43,664 bases of DNA. It comes from an uncultured Oscillospiraceae bacterium (GTDB lineage: Bacteria; Bacillota; Clostridia; Oscillospirales; Acutalibacteraceae). The stretch is from NCBI GenBank assembly GCA_902492895.1, contig CABUNG010000022.1:1-43664 (forward strand), given 5' to 3'. The notes beneath the pieces were generated by a model. The model had not been told where the DNA came from. It ran no database searches and saw only the letters and a list, made by a program, of their open reading frames with translations. The translations under genes and the position numbers were made by a program. Positions 1 to 8,338 of this stretch are shown in pieces; the first letter of the stretch is position 1; every line of letters starts with the position of its first letter.

Positions 1-638
1 TGGCGGCCGTTCGTCACCGGCATGACCCCCGCGATGACCGGCAGCTCGATATTTTTAGCGAGGATCCGGTAAAGAAAGCTGTACAGGACGCTGTTGTCAA
101 AAAACATCTGCGTCGTCAGAAAATCGCAGCCGCTCTCCACCTTCTGCTTCAGATACAGGATATCCTGTTCCTTGCTCGCGCACTCCACATGCCCTTCCGG
201 ATAGCAGGCCGCGCCGATGCAGACGTCGGGGGCTGTTTTTCGGATATCCTCGATGAGCTGATAGGCGTACTGGTAGCTGCCGGGCAGAGGAAAGGCGCCC
301 TGCTCGGGGATATCGCCCCGCAGGGCCAGGATGTTTTCTATCCGGTTCTCACGCAGCTCGTCCAGCATGCCCGCCACCTCCTGTCTCGTGGACGAGACGC
401 AGGACAGATGCGCGAGCGCGGCCGTACCGCAGTGATTCTGCAGGTAAGAAGCGATGCGCACGGTATTTTTCGAAGTACCGCCGCTCGCACCATAGGTTAC
501 GCTCATAAAATCGGGACGCAGGGCCGATATAGCGCCAACCGCCTCCCGGATCGGCTCGAAATCCGCATCCGCTTTCGGGGGAAACACCTCAAAGGACAGG
601 GTAACCCGCCCGCTGTCCAGCAATTCCCGTATGTTCAT
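1..638 (-). CDS. metF: 5,10-methylenetetrahydrofolate reductase, 3' end outside window
   Basis: Flavoprotein that reduces 5,10-methylene-THF to 5-methyl-THF, supplying methyl groups for methionine synthesis (or, in acetogens, the Wood-Ljungdahl pathway). The reading frame starts at 638 with MNIRELLDSG and continues with LSFEVFPPKAD (residues about 15-25), FMSVTYGASGG (about 44-54), the segment ILALRGDIP, and FLTTQMFFDN near the window edge, all typical of the MetF TIM barrel. An AAGGAGG ribosome site lies about 8 bases before the ATG. About 212 residues are visible; the family is about 290, so the C-terminal quarter is cut off by the left edge. It follows its own promoter and is separated from the ABC cassette by a terminator. 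Confidence is high on the family; whether it is joined to metH or other folate genes cannot be seen. Confidence 0.93.
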   Translation of the reverse strand, partial: MNIRELLDSGRVTLSFEVFPPKADADFEPIREAVGAISALRPDFMSVTYGASGGTSKNTVRIASYLQNHCGTAALAHLSCVSSTRQEVAGMLDELRENRIENILALRGDIPEQGAFPLPGSYQYAYQLIEDIRKTAPDVCIGAACYPEGHVECASKEQDILYLKQKVESGCDFLTTQMFFDNSVLYSFLYRILAKNIELPVIAGVMPVTNGR

Positions 639-693
639 GCCGCCGCCTCCTTACGATTCCGCCGCACGCGTCAAAACGCACGGATACGCGTCT

Positions 694-722
694 ATTATAC
701 CAGTATTATCCGCAAATGAAAA
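694..722 (-). promoter_or_regulatory. Probable sigma-A promoter of metF
   Basis: On the minus strand a -10 TATAAT (694-699) is separated by 17 bases from a weak -35 TTTTCA (717-722). It lies about 55 bases upstream of the metF start. Confidence 0.55.
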
Positions 723-901
723 GAAAAAAACGAACGAAGGCAATCCATATGTGCAGCAACGCTCTATCCGTTCAAGCGTGTGCATCCCCGCCGAATATGA
801 CGGGACGAAAAGCAAGCTCGTTTCCTGAGCCGATTCATCGATTCCGGAAATATGGGCGTCCGACCTTCCTTTTCGTTGGATTGGCTTGATATTCCGTGAA
901 C

Positions 902-937
902 TATAAAAAGGCGGCGGGAGGTCAAGCTTCCGCCGCT
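902..937 (-). terminator. Intrinsic terminator of the ABC exporter cassette
   Basis: A 10-bp near-perfect GC-rich stem (911-920 with 927-936, one mismatch) is followed on the minus strand by CTTTTTAT. It lies directly after the stop of the exporter gene ending at 942. The stretch from 723 to 901 shows no gene that I can support. Confidence 0.85.
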
Positions 938-941
938 GTCT

Positions 942-3128
942 TTACACTTTCACTTTATGCATATCGAGCTGGGCCATGACCAGGCCGTAATATATCCCTT
1001 TCTGACGCATCAGTTCGTTGTGGGAACCCACCTCAGCGACGCGGTGTTTATCGATGACCACGATGCGGTCCGCTTCCCGCAGCGTCGAAAGCCGGTGAGC
1101 GATCGCAAACGTGGTACGCCCCTTGATCAGGCGGCCGAGCGCTTCCTGAATCTGGTATTCCGTCTCGGTATCCAGGCTGCTGGTGGCCTCATCCAGAATG
1201 AGCAGCCGCGGATTGTGCAGAATGGCGCGGGCAATCGCGATCCGCTGTCTCTCCCCTCCCGACAAGGTATATCCCTTTTCGCCCACGTAGGTATCGTATC
1301 CATCCGGCAGCTTGGTGATGAACTCGTGCGCGTTGGCCATTTTGGCTGCTTCGATCACCTGCCGTTCATCCGCCGCCGGATTCGCATACCGGATGTTATC
1401 GAAAACCGTTCCGGAGAACAGAAAGGTCTCCTGCAGCACAACGCCGATCTGACTGTGCAGGCTCTGTTTGGAGAGCTCGGCCAGCGGTCTGCCGTCGATC
1501 CGGATCTCGCCGTCATCCACCTCATACAGCCGCATGAGCAGGTTGATGATGGTGGACTTGCCCGCTCCGGAAGAACCGACCAAGCCGATCATCTCGCCTG
1601 GCCTGACCGAAAGATCGATCCCCTCCAGGACGGGTTCGTAGGAACGATACCCGAAGGTCACGTTCTCGAGTTCCACGTTTCCTTCGATGGGATGGTCCTT
1701 GCTGTCCGGGCAGTCCCGTATATCGGGCTCCTCGTCGAGAATATCGTAGATGCGTTCCAGAGAATTGACCAGCCAGACCAGCATCCGGGGCAGGCGGGAA
1801 ACGTAGCCGAGCGGACCGTACAGCATACCGGTATACGCGATGAACTGGATGAGCTGACCGGGGGTCATGCTTCCTTCCAGGACATGAACGCCTCCGAAAT
1901 ACATGACGAAATAGGTCCCGGCCGTCATCAGGATGGTCACGAAGGGATAGAGCGTCGCCCAAAAGATCTCGTTGCGCCTTTGGATCTGCATCAGGCGTCC
2001 CGCCGCCTGCCGGAACCGTTCGGTTTCGCGTTTTTCCTGACCGAAGGACTTCACCACCCGAATCCCCGAAATGACGTCCTGCAGACGATCGTTGAGACGG
2101 TCGTCGACGATCCACTGCTGGCGGAAGATCCGATGCTCTTTGCGGTGGAAAAGCCGGACAAGCAGCATCGCGAGCGGGGCGAACGCCACGGCGAGCAGGG
2201 CCATCTTCCAATTCATGACGAGCATCAGGATAAAAGCCCCCGCCATGGTGAAGAGATTGGTGAACATCTGCGCCATGGTCTGCTGCATGAATTCCCGTAC
2301 CCGATTGGTGTCCTCCACCGTCCGGTTCATCAGCTCTCCCGCCTGCCGGATGTTCAAGAAAGAGAGGGACAGCTGATTGATCTTATCAAAGACGCGGGCC
2401 CGCAGATCCCGGCTGACCCGGGTACCCAGGTGGTTGCTCCACAGGGTATTGCTGATGTTCAGCGTGATGGTGATCAGGGTCAGCACCAGCATGATGCCGA
2501 AAAAGCGGGCCACATCGGCCAGGGTTCCGGTCGCGGGACGCAGCACGTTGTCAATGAAATCGCGCTGGATAAACTGGGTGCCGACATTGATGACAGCCAC
2601 AACGCCGGTCAATACCGTCAGCAGCAGGAGCGGCAGGGTATACCGGCTGCACAAATCCCAGTAGTGCTTCAGCCCCAGGCTCCGCCCGCCGTCGCATTTC
2701 GGGCAGAGTGCTGCGCCCGGCAGAATACGGCCGCACTTCTCGCAGTGGAGCTCCCGTTCCCGGCTCTCCACCAGCCGGTCGATTCCCTCGGCCAACAGTG
2801 TGGCACCCTTGGCCACATAGGAAATCCGCACCATATGCCGCATCGTAAAGCGGCAGAGAAAACGTTCCCCGTCCTCCTGCCGGGCCAGCAGCAGGCCGCA
2901 GTCTACCTGCGGCGAGCAGACGATGCCGGTTCCCTTTTCCAGAGGAACCTCATCCAGCACCCGCTCATTCCCAAGGACGAGCAGGCGTTCCCGGGTCACG
3001 ACGAGACAGCCGTCTTTCAGCAGCGTCCCGTCCGGCGCCAGATCGTAGGGGACGCAGTACCGCACAGCCTGCGGATCGATCCCCGTCAGCGCGGCCGCCC
3101 ACGCGGGCAGGGCGTATTGTAACTTCAT
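942..3128 (-). CDS. ABC exporter half-transporter with N-terminal domain and zinc ribbon
   Basis: Last gene of a four-gene cassette; 728 residues. Residues 1-125 form a soluble N-terminal domain that I cannot name. Cys129/132 and Cys142/145 make a CxxC...CxxC zinc ribbon. About 160-450 is a six-helix type I exporter membrane domain, and 480-728 the nucleotide-binding domain. Walker A GSSGAGKS (about 518-525), signature LSGGERQR (about 623), Walker B LLILDEATSS with the catalytic Glu, and the switch His in IAHRLS are all intact, so the ATPase should be active. The start ATG has GGGGGAGG upstream. It probably pairs with the homologous exporter at 4661-6967 as a heterodimer. The substrate is unknown; lipid, peptide or drug export is possible. 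The extra N-terminal domain plus ribbon is unlike the common MsbA/LmrA layout. Confidence 0.88.
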   Translation of the reverse strand: MKLQYALPAWAAALTGIDPQAVRYCVPYDLAPDGTLLKDGCLVVTRERLLVLGNERVLDEVPLEKGTGIVCSPQVDCGLLLARQEDGERFLCRFTMRHMVRISYVAKGATLLAEGIDRLVESRERELHCEKCGRILPGAALCPKCDGGRSLGLKHYWDLCSRYTLPLLLLTVLTGVVAVINVGTQFIQRDFIDNVLRPATGTLADVARFFGIMLVLTLITITLNISNTLWSNHLGTRVSRDLRARVFDKINQLSLSFLNIRQAGELMNRTVEDTNRVREFMQQTMAQMFTNLFTMAGAFILMLVMNWKMALLAVAFAPLAMLLVRLFHRKEHRIFRQQWIVDDRLNDRLQDVISGIRVVKSFGQEKRETERFRQAAGRLMQIQRRNEIFWATLYPFVTILMTAGTYFVMYFGGVHVLEGSMTPGQLIQFIAYTGMLYGPLGYVSRLPRMLVWLVNSLERIYDILDEEPDIRDCPDSKDHPIEGNVELENVTFGYRSYEPVLEGIDLSVRPGEMIGLVGSSGAGKSTIINLLMRLYEVDDGEIRIDGRPLAELSKQSLHSQIGVVLQETFLFSGTVFDNIRYANPAADERQVIEAAKMANAHEFITKLPDGYDTYVGEKGYTLSGGERQRIAIARAILHNPRLLILDEATSSLDTETEYQIQEALGRLIKGRTTFAIAHRLSTLREADRIVVIDKHRVAEVGSHNELMRQKGIYYGLVMAQLDMHKVKV

Positions 3129-3158
3129 GGAACCTCCCCCTCTTTGTTTCTTCCGTTC

Positions 3159-3950
3159 CTATTCGGCTGCGAGCGGCTTTTGAAACAGATGCCGGAACCT
3201 GTCGTTGCAGGCCGCCGTGAATGCACGGGGCGTTGAAACCGGCGAGGGCAATCCGGCTCGCTTCCAGTCTCCGGCCCATAGCAGATACGGATCCAGGGGC
3301 AGCCTGTCCTTTACCTTCAAATGCCCCCCATCCCGCACCAGCAGGCCGTCCCGTGCCATTCGTTCGGCATCGAAATACAGGCGCACGCCGGTTTCATAAG
3401 TGGTCTCTTCTTCCATAAGAATGTACCCCTTCTGCTTCGACAATACGACAATCTCTCCGGATACGCTGCCATCCGAAAGCATGACATAGTCACAGAAATC
3501 TTCCGGGTCTCCCAGCAATCGGCCAATTGGTGCCGCTTCCCAATCCGTCCTCTCGGCTTTCAAGAGATTCCAGCTTTTTAGGCATCCGTCCGATCGTATC
3601 GACTCCCAATGAGAGACGGGCGTGCTGTGGACCAAGACGGCCGGTTCACCCTCCCGCAGCCGTTTTTCCGTATGAGAGTGCCCCCTGTAGGCTTGCCGTG
3701 CTTCCTGCAGATCCCGCTCTTGTATGGACAGCACAACCTCCCGTCCCATCTCTTTGTGGTATTCCAGAAAATCCAAGACCGCCCATTTCCAATGCGGACA
3801 GGCTGTCTTGCTGATTTTCATGCAGTATCGTCCGGATTCCGCTCCGCACTGCATCGAATAACCGTCCGTCTCCGTCAAATATAGGAGAACCCCCTGTCTG
3901 CCGATATGAAGACCGGTCTCCTCTGGGAACTCCTTCATCCGAAACAGCAT
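3159..3950 (-). CDS. Protein with KptA/Tpt1-like (ADP-ribosyltransferase fold) region
   Basis: 263 residues, with ATG at 3950 chosen because GGGAGGGG precedes it; an upstream ATG at 3983 overlaps the previous gene and has no ribosome site. The N-terminal 100 residues are not recognised. From about 104 onwards the pattern follows RNA 2'-phosphotransferase KptA/Tpt1: VLVHSTPVSHWESIRSDG (105-122) matches the LYHGT...I...GL motif, DYVMLSD (154-160) matches YVHLS, and VRLYFDAERMARDGLL (189-204) followed by a Gly-rich turn matches the last strand-helix of KptA. The second His of KptA (YVHLS) is Met here, so activity may differ. It could be a divergent NAD-dependent phosphotransferase, a DarT-like ADP-ribosyltransferase, or an inactive relative. 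It lies between DUF1854 and the second exporter with short gaps (25 and 30 bases), so it is almost certainly cotranscribed. Confidence 0.5.
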   Translation of the reverse strand: MLFRMKEFPEETGLHIGRQGVLLYLTETDGYSMQCGAESGRYCMKISKTACPHWKWAVLDFLEYHKEMGREVVLSIQERDLQEARQAYRGHSHTEKRLREGEPAVLVHSTPVSHWESIRSDGCLKSWNLLKAERTDWEAAPIGRLLGDPEDFCDYVMLSDGSVSGEIVVLSKQKGYILMEEETTYETGVRLYFDAERMARDGLLVRDGGHLKVKDRLPLDPYLLWAGDWKRAGLPSPVSTPRAFTAACNDRFRHLFQKPLAAE

Positions 3951-3975
3951 AATCCCCTCCCGGTTCTGTCCACGG

Positions 3976-4536
3976 TTAAACAAACAGGTCCAGCATTTTC
4001 AGCTCCCGGGCGGTCATCCGGCCTAGATCCGGGATTTCAAAGCGGTTGCCATCCAGATCGTTGATGAGATACCGGTCCTTTCCGATCGGATAGACATTGC
4101 CGCCGCCCATCCGCACGGTGAAGCGGCAGGCGCCCCGATCGGTCTCGGTATCCCAATAGGAAAACCCGTTTTCCTCTTTGATGCTGTGGATGCATAGGAT
4201 CAGCGGCGTGAAATACCGCAGGGCCATCTGCTCCTCCAGCATCTGCCGGGTGTCGTCCGGCAGCCGAGCGATGTCCTCAATCAGCCCGATCTCCCGGCCG
4301 TCCGCCTCGGGTTCCCGGACCGAGATATAATGATCCGGATCGGAAAATGGAAAGCAGCGGTGGATGGACACCCGGGGGAATTCCCGGACCGAGCCGTCCG
4401 GGGCCGTGTAGCGCAGGCGGACGAACCCGCCCGCCGTCCTCTCAAAAACCGCGTTTTTCCCGTCGAGCGGCCGGATGGCGATCATATCCGCCACCGTTTT
4501 CTTTTCCTGTTCCAGTATGTCGGTTTCAGGGCACAT
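3976..4536 (-). CDS. DUF1854 domain protein
   Basis: 186 residues, whole-length match in pattern to DUF1854: FPFSDPDHYISVREPE (about 62-77), a central EIGLIEDIARLPDDTRQMLEEQMALRYFTP-like stretch, then SYWDTETDRGACRFTV and a terminal DLDGNRFEIPDL. The function is unknown; from memory, family members are found beside ABC exporter genes of the kind seen here. No signal peptide or membrane segment, so probably a cytoplasmic partner. AGGAGGG precedes the ATG. It lies 124 bases after the first exporter, a gap holding a 7-bp hairpin near 4590 but no clear terminator, and 25 bases before the KptA-like gene. Confidence 0.8.
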   Translation of the reverse strand: MCPETDILEQEKKTVADMIAIRPLDGKNAVFERTAGGFVRLRYTAPDGSVREFPRVSIHRCFPFSDPDHYISVREPEADGREIGLIEDIARLPDDTRQMLEEQMALRYFTPLILCIHSIKEENGFSYWDTETDRGACRFTVRMGGGNVYPIGKDRYLINDLDGNRFEIPDLGRMTARELKMLDLFV

Positions 4537-4660
4537 AGCGTTCCCTCCTCTTTTATTGAAAAGCCTTGAATCGAACCGGTATCCTCATCCCGGCATCGCG
4601 GGATGCCATCTCACGGATGAGACGTCCGGCCCTCCCGGAATATACCACATCGAATGTCCT

Positions 4661-6967
4661 CTATTCGATCCCCCGCATGGCGAGGGCCTTGGTCTGCAAT
4701 TGCAGCAGTTTGTAATATACGCCCTGTTTGGCCACCAGCTCGGCGTGAGTGCCGCTTTCCACCAGTTCGCCGTTATCCAGCACGATCAGATGATCGGCCC
4801 CCCGCAGGGTGGACAGGCGGTGGGCGATGGAAATCGTCGTGCGGCCTTTCACGAGCCGGTCAAGGGAATCCTGGATAGCGCGTTCGGTCTCGGTATCCAC
4901 CGAGGCGGTCGCCTCATCGAGAACCAGGATCTGCGGATCGGCCAGAATCGCCCGGGCGATCGAAAGGCGCTGCCTCTCCCCGCCCGACAGCTCCCGTCCT
5001 CCCGAGCCGATCACCGTGTCGTACCCATGCGGCAGGCGACAGACGAAGCCGTGGGCGCTCGCGGCGATCGCGGCCCGCACGATCTCGTCCCTGGTCGCAT
5101 CCGGCTTTGCATACGCGATGTTTTCGGATACGGTTCCCATGAAGATGTAGGTTTCCTGGCTGACCATCGCCACAGCCCCCCGCAGGGAGGAAAACGCGAT
5201 GTCCCGGATATCCGTCCCGTCCAGCCGGATCTCCCCCTCGTCCGCGTCGTACAGCCGGGAGATCAGGTTGACCAAGGTGGATTTTCCGGCTCCGGATTTA
5301 CCGACGATACCCAGCATCTCCCCAGGGCGGACCTCAAAGGAGACGTTTTTGAGAACCGGTTTGTTGGGTTCATAGCTGAAGGAGACGTTGGAAAGGGAAA
5401 CGCCGCCCTTGAGTTCCAGCTGCTTGGCATCCGGCTTTTCCGCGATGTCGGGAACGGCGTCGATGATTTCAAAAACCCGCTGGGCAGCGTTCATGCTGCT
5501 CGACCACCAGCGGAACACGTCCGAGAAAAAGATCATCGGCCCCTGCATCATGACGAGGTAGTTGACAAAGGTGATCAGCTTGCCGTAGGTGAAGTCTCCG
5601 GGACCGGACAGGATGATCAGGGCCCCCACTCCCCACACCAGCAGGGTGGGGATCTCTTTGGCCAGCCCGTACGCGATATCGAAGCGGCTGCCGTACCGCA
5701 CGGCCTTCATCTCCGCCGCCCGCAGGTTTTCGTTGACCTTCCGGAAGCGGGCGTTCTCATTGTCCTCCTGGCCGAACGCGCGGACCACCCGGGCGCCGGT
5801 GAGGTTGTCGTTGAGGAGCGAATACAGAGACCGCACCATACGGGAGCGGCGGCCGTTCGCGTGCCAGTACCGCGGAAGCAGCAGGTAGCTGACCCAGAAA
5901 AGCGGCGGCAGCATGAAGAGCGCAACCAGCGCCAGCCGCCAATCCATCTGAAACATGAGAACGGCGGAAAACAGAAAGGTAAGGACATTGAAGATCAGAT
6001 AGGGCAGACCGTCAATAAAGAACTGCATCACCTGCCGGGCGTCCCCGTTGACCCGCTGCATCAGGCTGCCGGTCTGGCGCCGGGTATAAAAACCGATGGA
6101 CAGGCGCTGCAGCGATTCAAAGACCTTTTCCTTCATTTTGCAGACGATTCCCGGCACCATATAGGCGGTCATCCGGCCGTGTATGATCCCTGTCAGGTTC
6201 TGCAGAAGTTTTGCCGCCGCCGATGTGAGGACCAAAATCAGCAGAATCAGGGTAAAATTCCCCGCCATGCCGAGGGACGCGGCCAGGTCCTCGTTACGGC
6301 CGAGCACCTGGTCGTAAAGGACCGAACCGCTCAGATACGGCAGAAAGGCGTTGAACAACCCGGACAGGGCCACGCAGAGCAGCATGACGGCCACGCGTCC
6401 CTTATAATCCCCGAAATATCGCAGGATCCGGGCGAAAACCGTGTGTTTTTCCGCGCATTTCGGGCAGATCGCCCGCCCCCGGTCCGGATAAGGGGCGCCG
6501 CATTTCGGGCAGTATTCGTCGGGCTGCTCCCGCTCGGGCGAAAAGGGCTTTTCCTCGATGAGCGCCTCCAGCTTGCGGCAGAAGCGCTGGACCTCCCGCA
6601 TTTTATTGCCCGAAAACCGGCAGATCCAGGTTTCGACACCGTCCCGCTCGGCCGTGAGCAATCCGCCCACCACCTGATTGAGGATACGGGGCTTCTTCAG
6701 GTCCTGCAGGGGAATGGATATCCATTCCCGCACCCCTTCCGGCTCCCGATGGCGAAAGGCCGGAGAGCCCGCATAGGCCATTTCACCCGAGCGGTCGGAC
6801 ACCGCCAGAAGCAGGGTGTCTTTGGTCAAAAACAGATAGATATTCCGCAGTTCCCCCTCTTTGGACATGTCACAGCACGCGGTGGCCAGCACCCCCTCCG
6901 GATCGGGGCCCCGCCGCTTCAGGGCCTGCCGGACTTCCTGGGGGATCGGCCGCCATAAATCGTCCAT
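4661..6967 (-). CDS. ABC exporter half-transporter with PH-like N-terminal domain and zinc ribbon
   Basis: First gene of the cassette; 768 residues. Residues 1-140 form a soluble domain of beta-rich character ending in a helix (REVQRFCRKLEALIEE), which suggests a pleckstrin-like fold; this is inference. Cys153/156 and Cys168/171 (YCPKCG...ICPKC) form a zinc ribbon. The six-helix transmembrane domain spans about 185-480 and the ATPase the last 250 residues, with intact GKSGAGKST, LSGGERQR, ILVLDEATASVD and IAHRLST. Both exporters of the cassette are catalytically complete, unlike many heterodimers where one site is degenerate. AAAGGAGGG precedes the ATG. A 12-bp imperfect hairpin (6991-7021) lies between rnpB and this gene, just upstream of the ribosome site. 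Confidence 0.88.
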   Translation of the reverse strand: MDDLWRPIPQEVRQALKRRGPDPEGVLATACCDMSKEGELRNIYLFLTKDTLLLAVSDRSGEMAYAGSPAFRHREPEGVREWISIPLQDLKKPRILNQVVGGLLTAERDGVETWICRFSGNKMREVQRFCRKLEALIEEKPFSPEREQPDEYCPKCGAPYPDRGRAICPKCAEKHTVFARILRYFGDYKGRVAVMLLCVALSGLFNAFLPYLSGSVLYDQVLGRNEDLAASLGMAGNFTLILLILVLTSAAAKLLQNLTGIIHGRMTAYMVPGIVCKMKEKVFESLQRLSIGFYTRRQTGSLMQRVNGDARQVMQFFIDGLPYLIFNVLTFLFSAVLMFQMDWRLALVALFMLPPLFWVSYLLLPRYWHANGRRSRMVRSLYSLLNDNLTGARVVRAFGQEDNENARFRKVNENLRAAEMKAVRYGSRFDIAYGLAKEIPTLLVWGVGALIILSGPGDFTYGKLITFVNYLVMMQGPMIFFSDVFRWWSSSMNAAQRVFEIIDAVPDIAEKPDAKQLELKGGVSLSNVSFSYEPNKPVLKNVSFEVRPGEMLGIVGKSGAGKSTLVNLISRLYDADEGEIRLDGTDIRDIAFSSLRGAVAMVSQETYIFMGTVSENIAYAKPDATRDEIVRAAIAASAHGFVCRLPHGYDTVIGSGGRELSGGERQRLSIARAILADPQILVLDEATASVDTETERAIQDSLDRLVKGRTTISIAHRLSTLRGADHLIVLDNGELVESGTHAELVAKQGVYYKLLQLQTKALAMRGIE

Positions 6968-7067
6968 GTCCTCTTCCCTCCTTTTCTACACAGGCGCCTT
7001 CGTCACATACGAAAGCGCCTGCCGGCTCCGTATATGCAGGCCCCGAGGGCCTGATTTGTAAAAAGAT

Positions 7068-7398
7068 GAGCGGGCCTGTAAGCCGAGTTCTGTCTTGGAC
7101 AGCCATCTATCTCGACCGCATGTTGCCATGCAGCTCTAGCCGCCCGTTGAAGCACATCGGGCCAATGTATCGCTTCGGTCGGCGTTGCTTCGGATAGGGT
7201 TTGCAGGGCCGCATGGTCTCCCATGCGCCGGTGAGCTCTTACCTCGCCTTTCCACCCTTACCGCGCCGAAGCGCGGCGGTATCTCTCTGTTGCACTTTCC
7301 CTAGGGTCACCCCCGGCGGCCGTTAGCCGTTATCCCGCCCTGTGAAGCTCGGACTTTCCTCATACCCGCAAAGGTACGCGGCTGCCCGGCCCGCTCAT
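7068..7398 (-). ncRNA. rnpB: RNase P RNA, bacterial class A
   Basis: Catalytic RNA that removes the 5' leader of tRNA precursors. The minus strand shows the hallmarks: 5' GAGCGGGCCGGGCAGCCGC, the GAGGAAAGTCCGAGCTTC conserved block (CR-I), the GGGTGACCCTAGGGAAAGTGC region, AGAGAGATACCGCC, AGGGTGGAAAGGCGAGGTAAG (J11/12 region), and near the 3' end ACAGAACTCGGCTTACAGGCCCGCTC, whose GGCCCGCTC end pairs with the 5' end as helix P1. Length about 330 bases, normal for an A-type molecule; Bacillus has the B type. A strong promoter lies just upstream. The 3' boundary is inferred from P1; a hairpin at 7037-7053 follows without a good T tract. Confidence 0.96.
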
Positions 7399-7406
7399 AG
7401 ATTTCC

Positions 7407-7435
7407 ATTGTATCGGAAATCGGTTCGGTTGTCAA
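7407..7435 (-). promoter_or_regulatory. Sigma-A promoter of rnpB
   Basis: Minus strand: -35 TTGACA (7430-7435), 17-base spacer, -10 TACAAT (7407-7412). Transcription should start at about 7400, directly at the mature 5' end of RNase P RNA. The stretch 7436-7614 holds no gene that I can support; it has a short repeated TCCGGAAATCCGGAT/CATCCGGATCTCCG motif near 7455-7490. Confidence 0.9.
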
Positions 7436-7614
7436 TGTTCCTGAAGTTCAGTCCTCCGGAAATCCGGATCGTAGGCGTTTCATCCGGATCTCCGCCGCTT
7501 CTATCAGCCCATCGCAGTCGACGCTTTTCCAATAGACGGTTTCGGAAAACAGCGAAATGCCGCCTTCGCATCGGTACACAATGGTATCTAAAGTTCCGGA
7601 CTCCGCTAGTTATG

Positions 7615-7648
7615 AAAAATAAAAAAACACATCTGTTTCCAGATGTGT
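7615..7648 (-). terminator. Intrinsic terminator of the small transcription unit
   Basis: Perfect 9-bp stem (ACACATCTG with CAGATGTGT, loop of 4, positions 7627-7648) followed on the minus strand by a long T tract (7 T, then ATTTTT). Confidence 0.92.
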
Positions 7649-7653
7649 CGGAT

Positions 7654-7761
7654 TCAGAACGCCATCGGGCTTTGCGCACGCGCGCCAAGCCCTCCGCCGC
7701 GAACCATACAACATCGGAATACACGGATATGCAGACCGCCGTTCTGCAACGTCTTTGTCAT
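7654..7761 (-). CDS. Possible 35-residue peptide inside the small transcript
   Basis: ATG at 7761 with AGGTG eight bases upstream, stop TGA at 7654-7656, entirely inside a promoter-to-terminator unit. The peptide is basic, with a Cys-Cys pair near residue 17 and a Gly-rich stretch (VRGGGLGARAQSP). No membrane segment or signal. Unknown function. The ribosome site is weak and the region is also highly foldable, so it may simply be RNA. Confidence 0.25.
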   Translation of the reverse strand: MTKTLQNGGLHIRVFRCCMVRGGGLGARAQSPMAF

Positions 7762-7795
7762 ATGGTTCACCTGCTTTCTTTAGGAAGATTCTCCC

Positions 7796-7823
7796 ATTTT
7801 AGCACAATATCACGGAATGTCAA
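7796..7823 (-). promoter_or_regulatory. Sigma-A promoter of the small transcript
   Basis: Minus strand: TTGACA (7818-7823), 16-base spacer, TAAAAT (7796-7801). Start of transcription expected near 7789. Confidence 0.85.
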
Positions 7824-7845
7824 GAGGAATTCGACAATTTTTTGC

Positions 7846-8304
7846 CTATTTTTCATCAGCGGATTCGGAAAGCTTCTTTTCCATCAGCACGTGCGGCACA
7901 TGCCCGTCCATATGCTCTTCTCCGCAGACACGATAGCCCTGCTTTTCATAAAATCCGCAGGCGCGCTTCTGTGCGTCGAGCTGCGAGAGCGAGGCCCCCA
8001 GGGATACCGCCTTTCGGTTCAGCTCCTCCACCAGCCGGGCGCCGAGTCCGCGCCCGCGGTACATCTTGCGCACGGCCAGACGGCCGAGACCCATGACGCC
8101 GTCCTCTTTGGGATAGAGACGGCCAGTCGCCGCAGGTTTTCCGGAAAGATAAAGGATCAGATGCCAGGTGTCCGGCTTCCGGTCCAGTTCGTCCAGCTCC
8201 TGATCGATCCGATATCCCTGCTCGTCGCAGAATACCTCGACACGAATGGCGAAGGCATCGGCCAGATCGCCTGTACCATCGACTAAACGGCTTGTCAGTT
8301 TCAT
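7846..8304 (-). CDS. GNAT family N-acetyltransferase, ElaA/YjcF-like
   Basis: 152 residues. The pattern RVEVFCDEQGY (about 23-33), QELDELD, WHLILY, GRLAVRKMYRGRGLGARLV (acetyl-CoA pyrophosphate loop, about 72-91) and LDAQKRACGFYEKQGY (about 108-123), ending in PHVLMEKKL, is that of the small ElaA/YjcF-like acetyltransferases. Substrate unknown. The ATG at 8304 is chosen because the promoter (8339-8367) overlaps the longer open frame; GGGTGA is a weak ribosome site six bases upstream. It is divergent from the MATE gene, with promoters about 6 bases apart. Confidence 0.85.
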   Translation of the reverse strand: MKLTSRLVDGTGDLADAFAIRVEVFCDEQGYRIDQELDELDRKPDTWHLILYLSGKPAATGRLYPKEDGVMGLGRLAVRKMYRGRGLGARLVEELNRKAVSLGASLSQLDAQKRACGFYEKQGYRVCGEEHMDGHVPHVLMEKKLSESADEK

Positions 8305-8338
8305 AATTGTCACCCAATCTCTCGATTTTCTGCGCCTT

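Larger units (their letters stand above)
7615..7790 (-). ncRNA. Small structured transcript, identity unknown
   Basis: A strong promoter, about 175 bases of transcript and a strong terminator form a self-contained unit between rnpB and the GNAT gene. The transcript can fold: an 8-bp perfect long-range stem (GAACCATA at 7701-7708 as read on the plus strand, with its complement at 7761-7768), a GCAGA/TCTGC hairpin inside it, and a strong GGGCTT...AAAGCCC hairpin at 7667-7692. I do not recognise 6S, SRP, tmRNA or a known riboswitch. It also contains a 35-codon reading frame, entered separately; the two readings are alternatives or may both be true. Confidence 0.55.

Noticed and set aside
957..3122. 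A very long open frame on the plus strand opposite the ABC exporter, and similar ones at 4475-6958, 12467-14419, 23141-24487 and 37206-40718
   Set aside because: They mirror real genes in GC-rich DNA, have no ribosome sites, and their translations are low in hydrophobic pattern and match no family. The opposite strand holds clear motifs.
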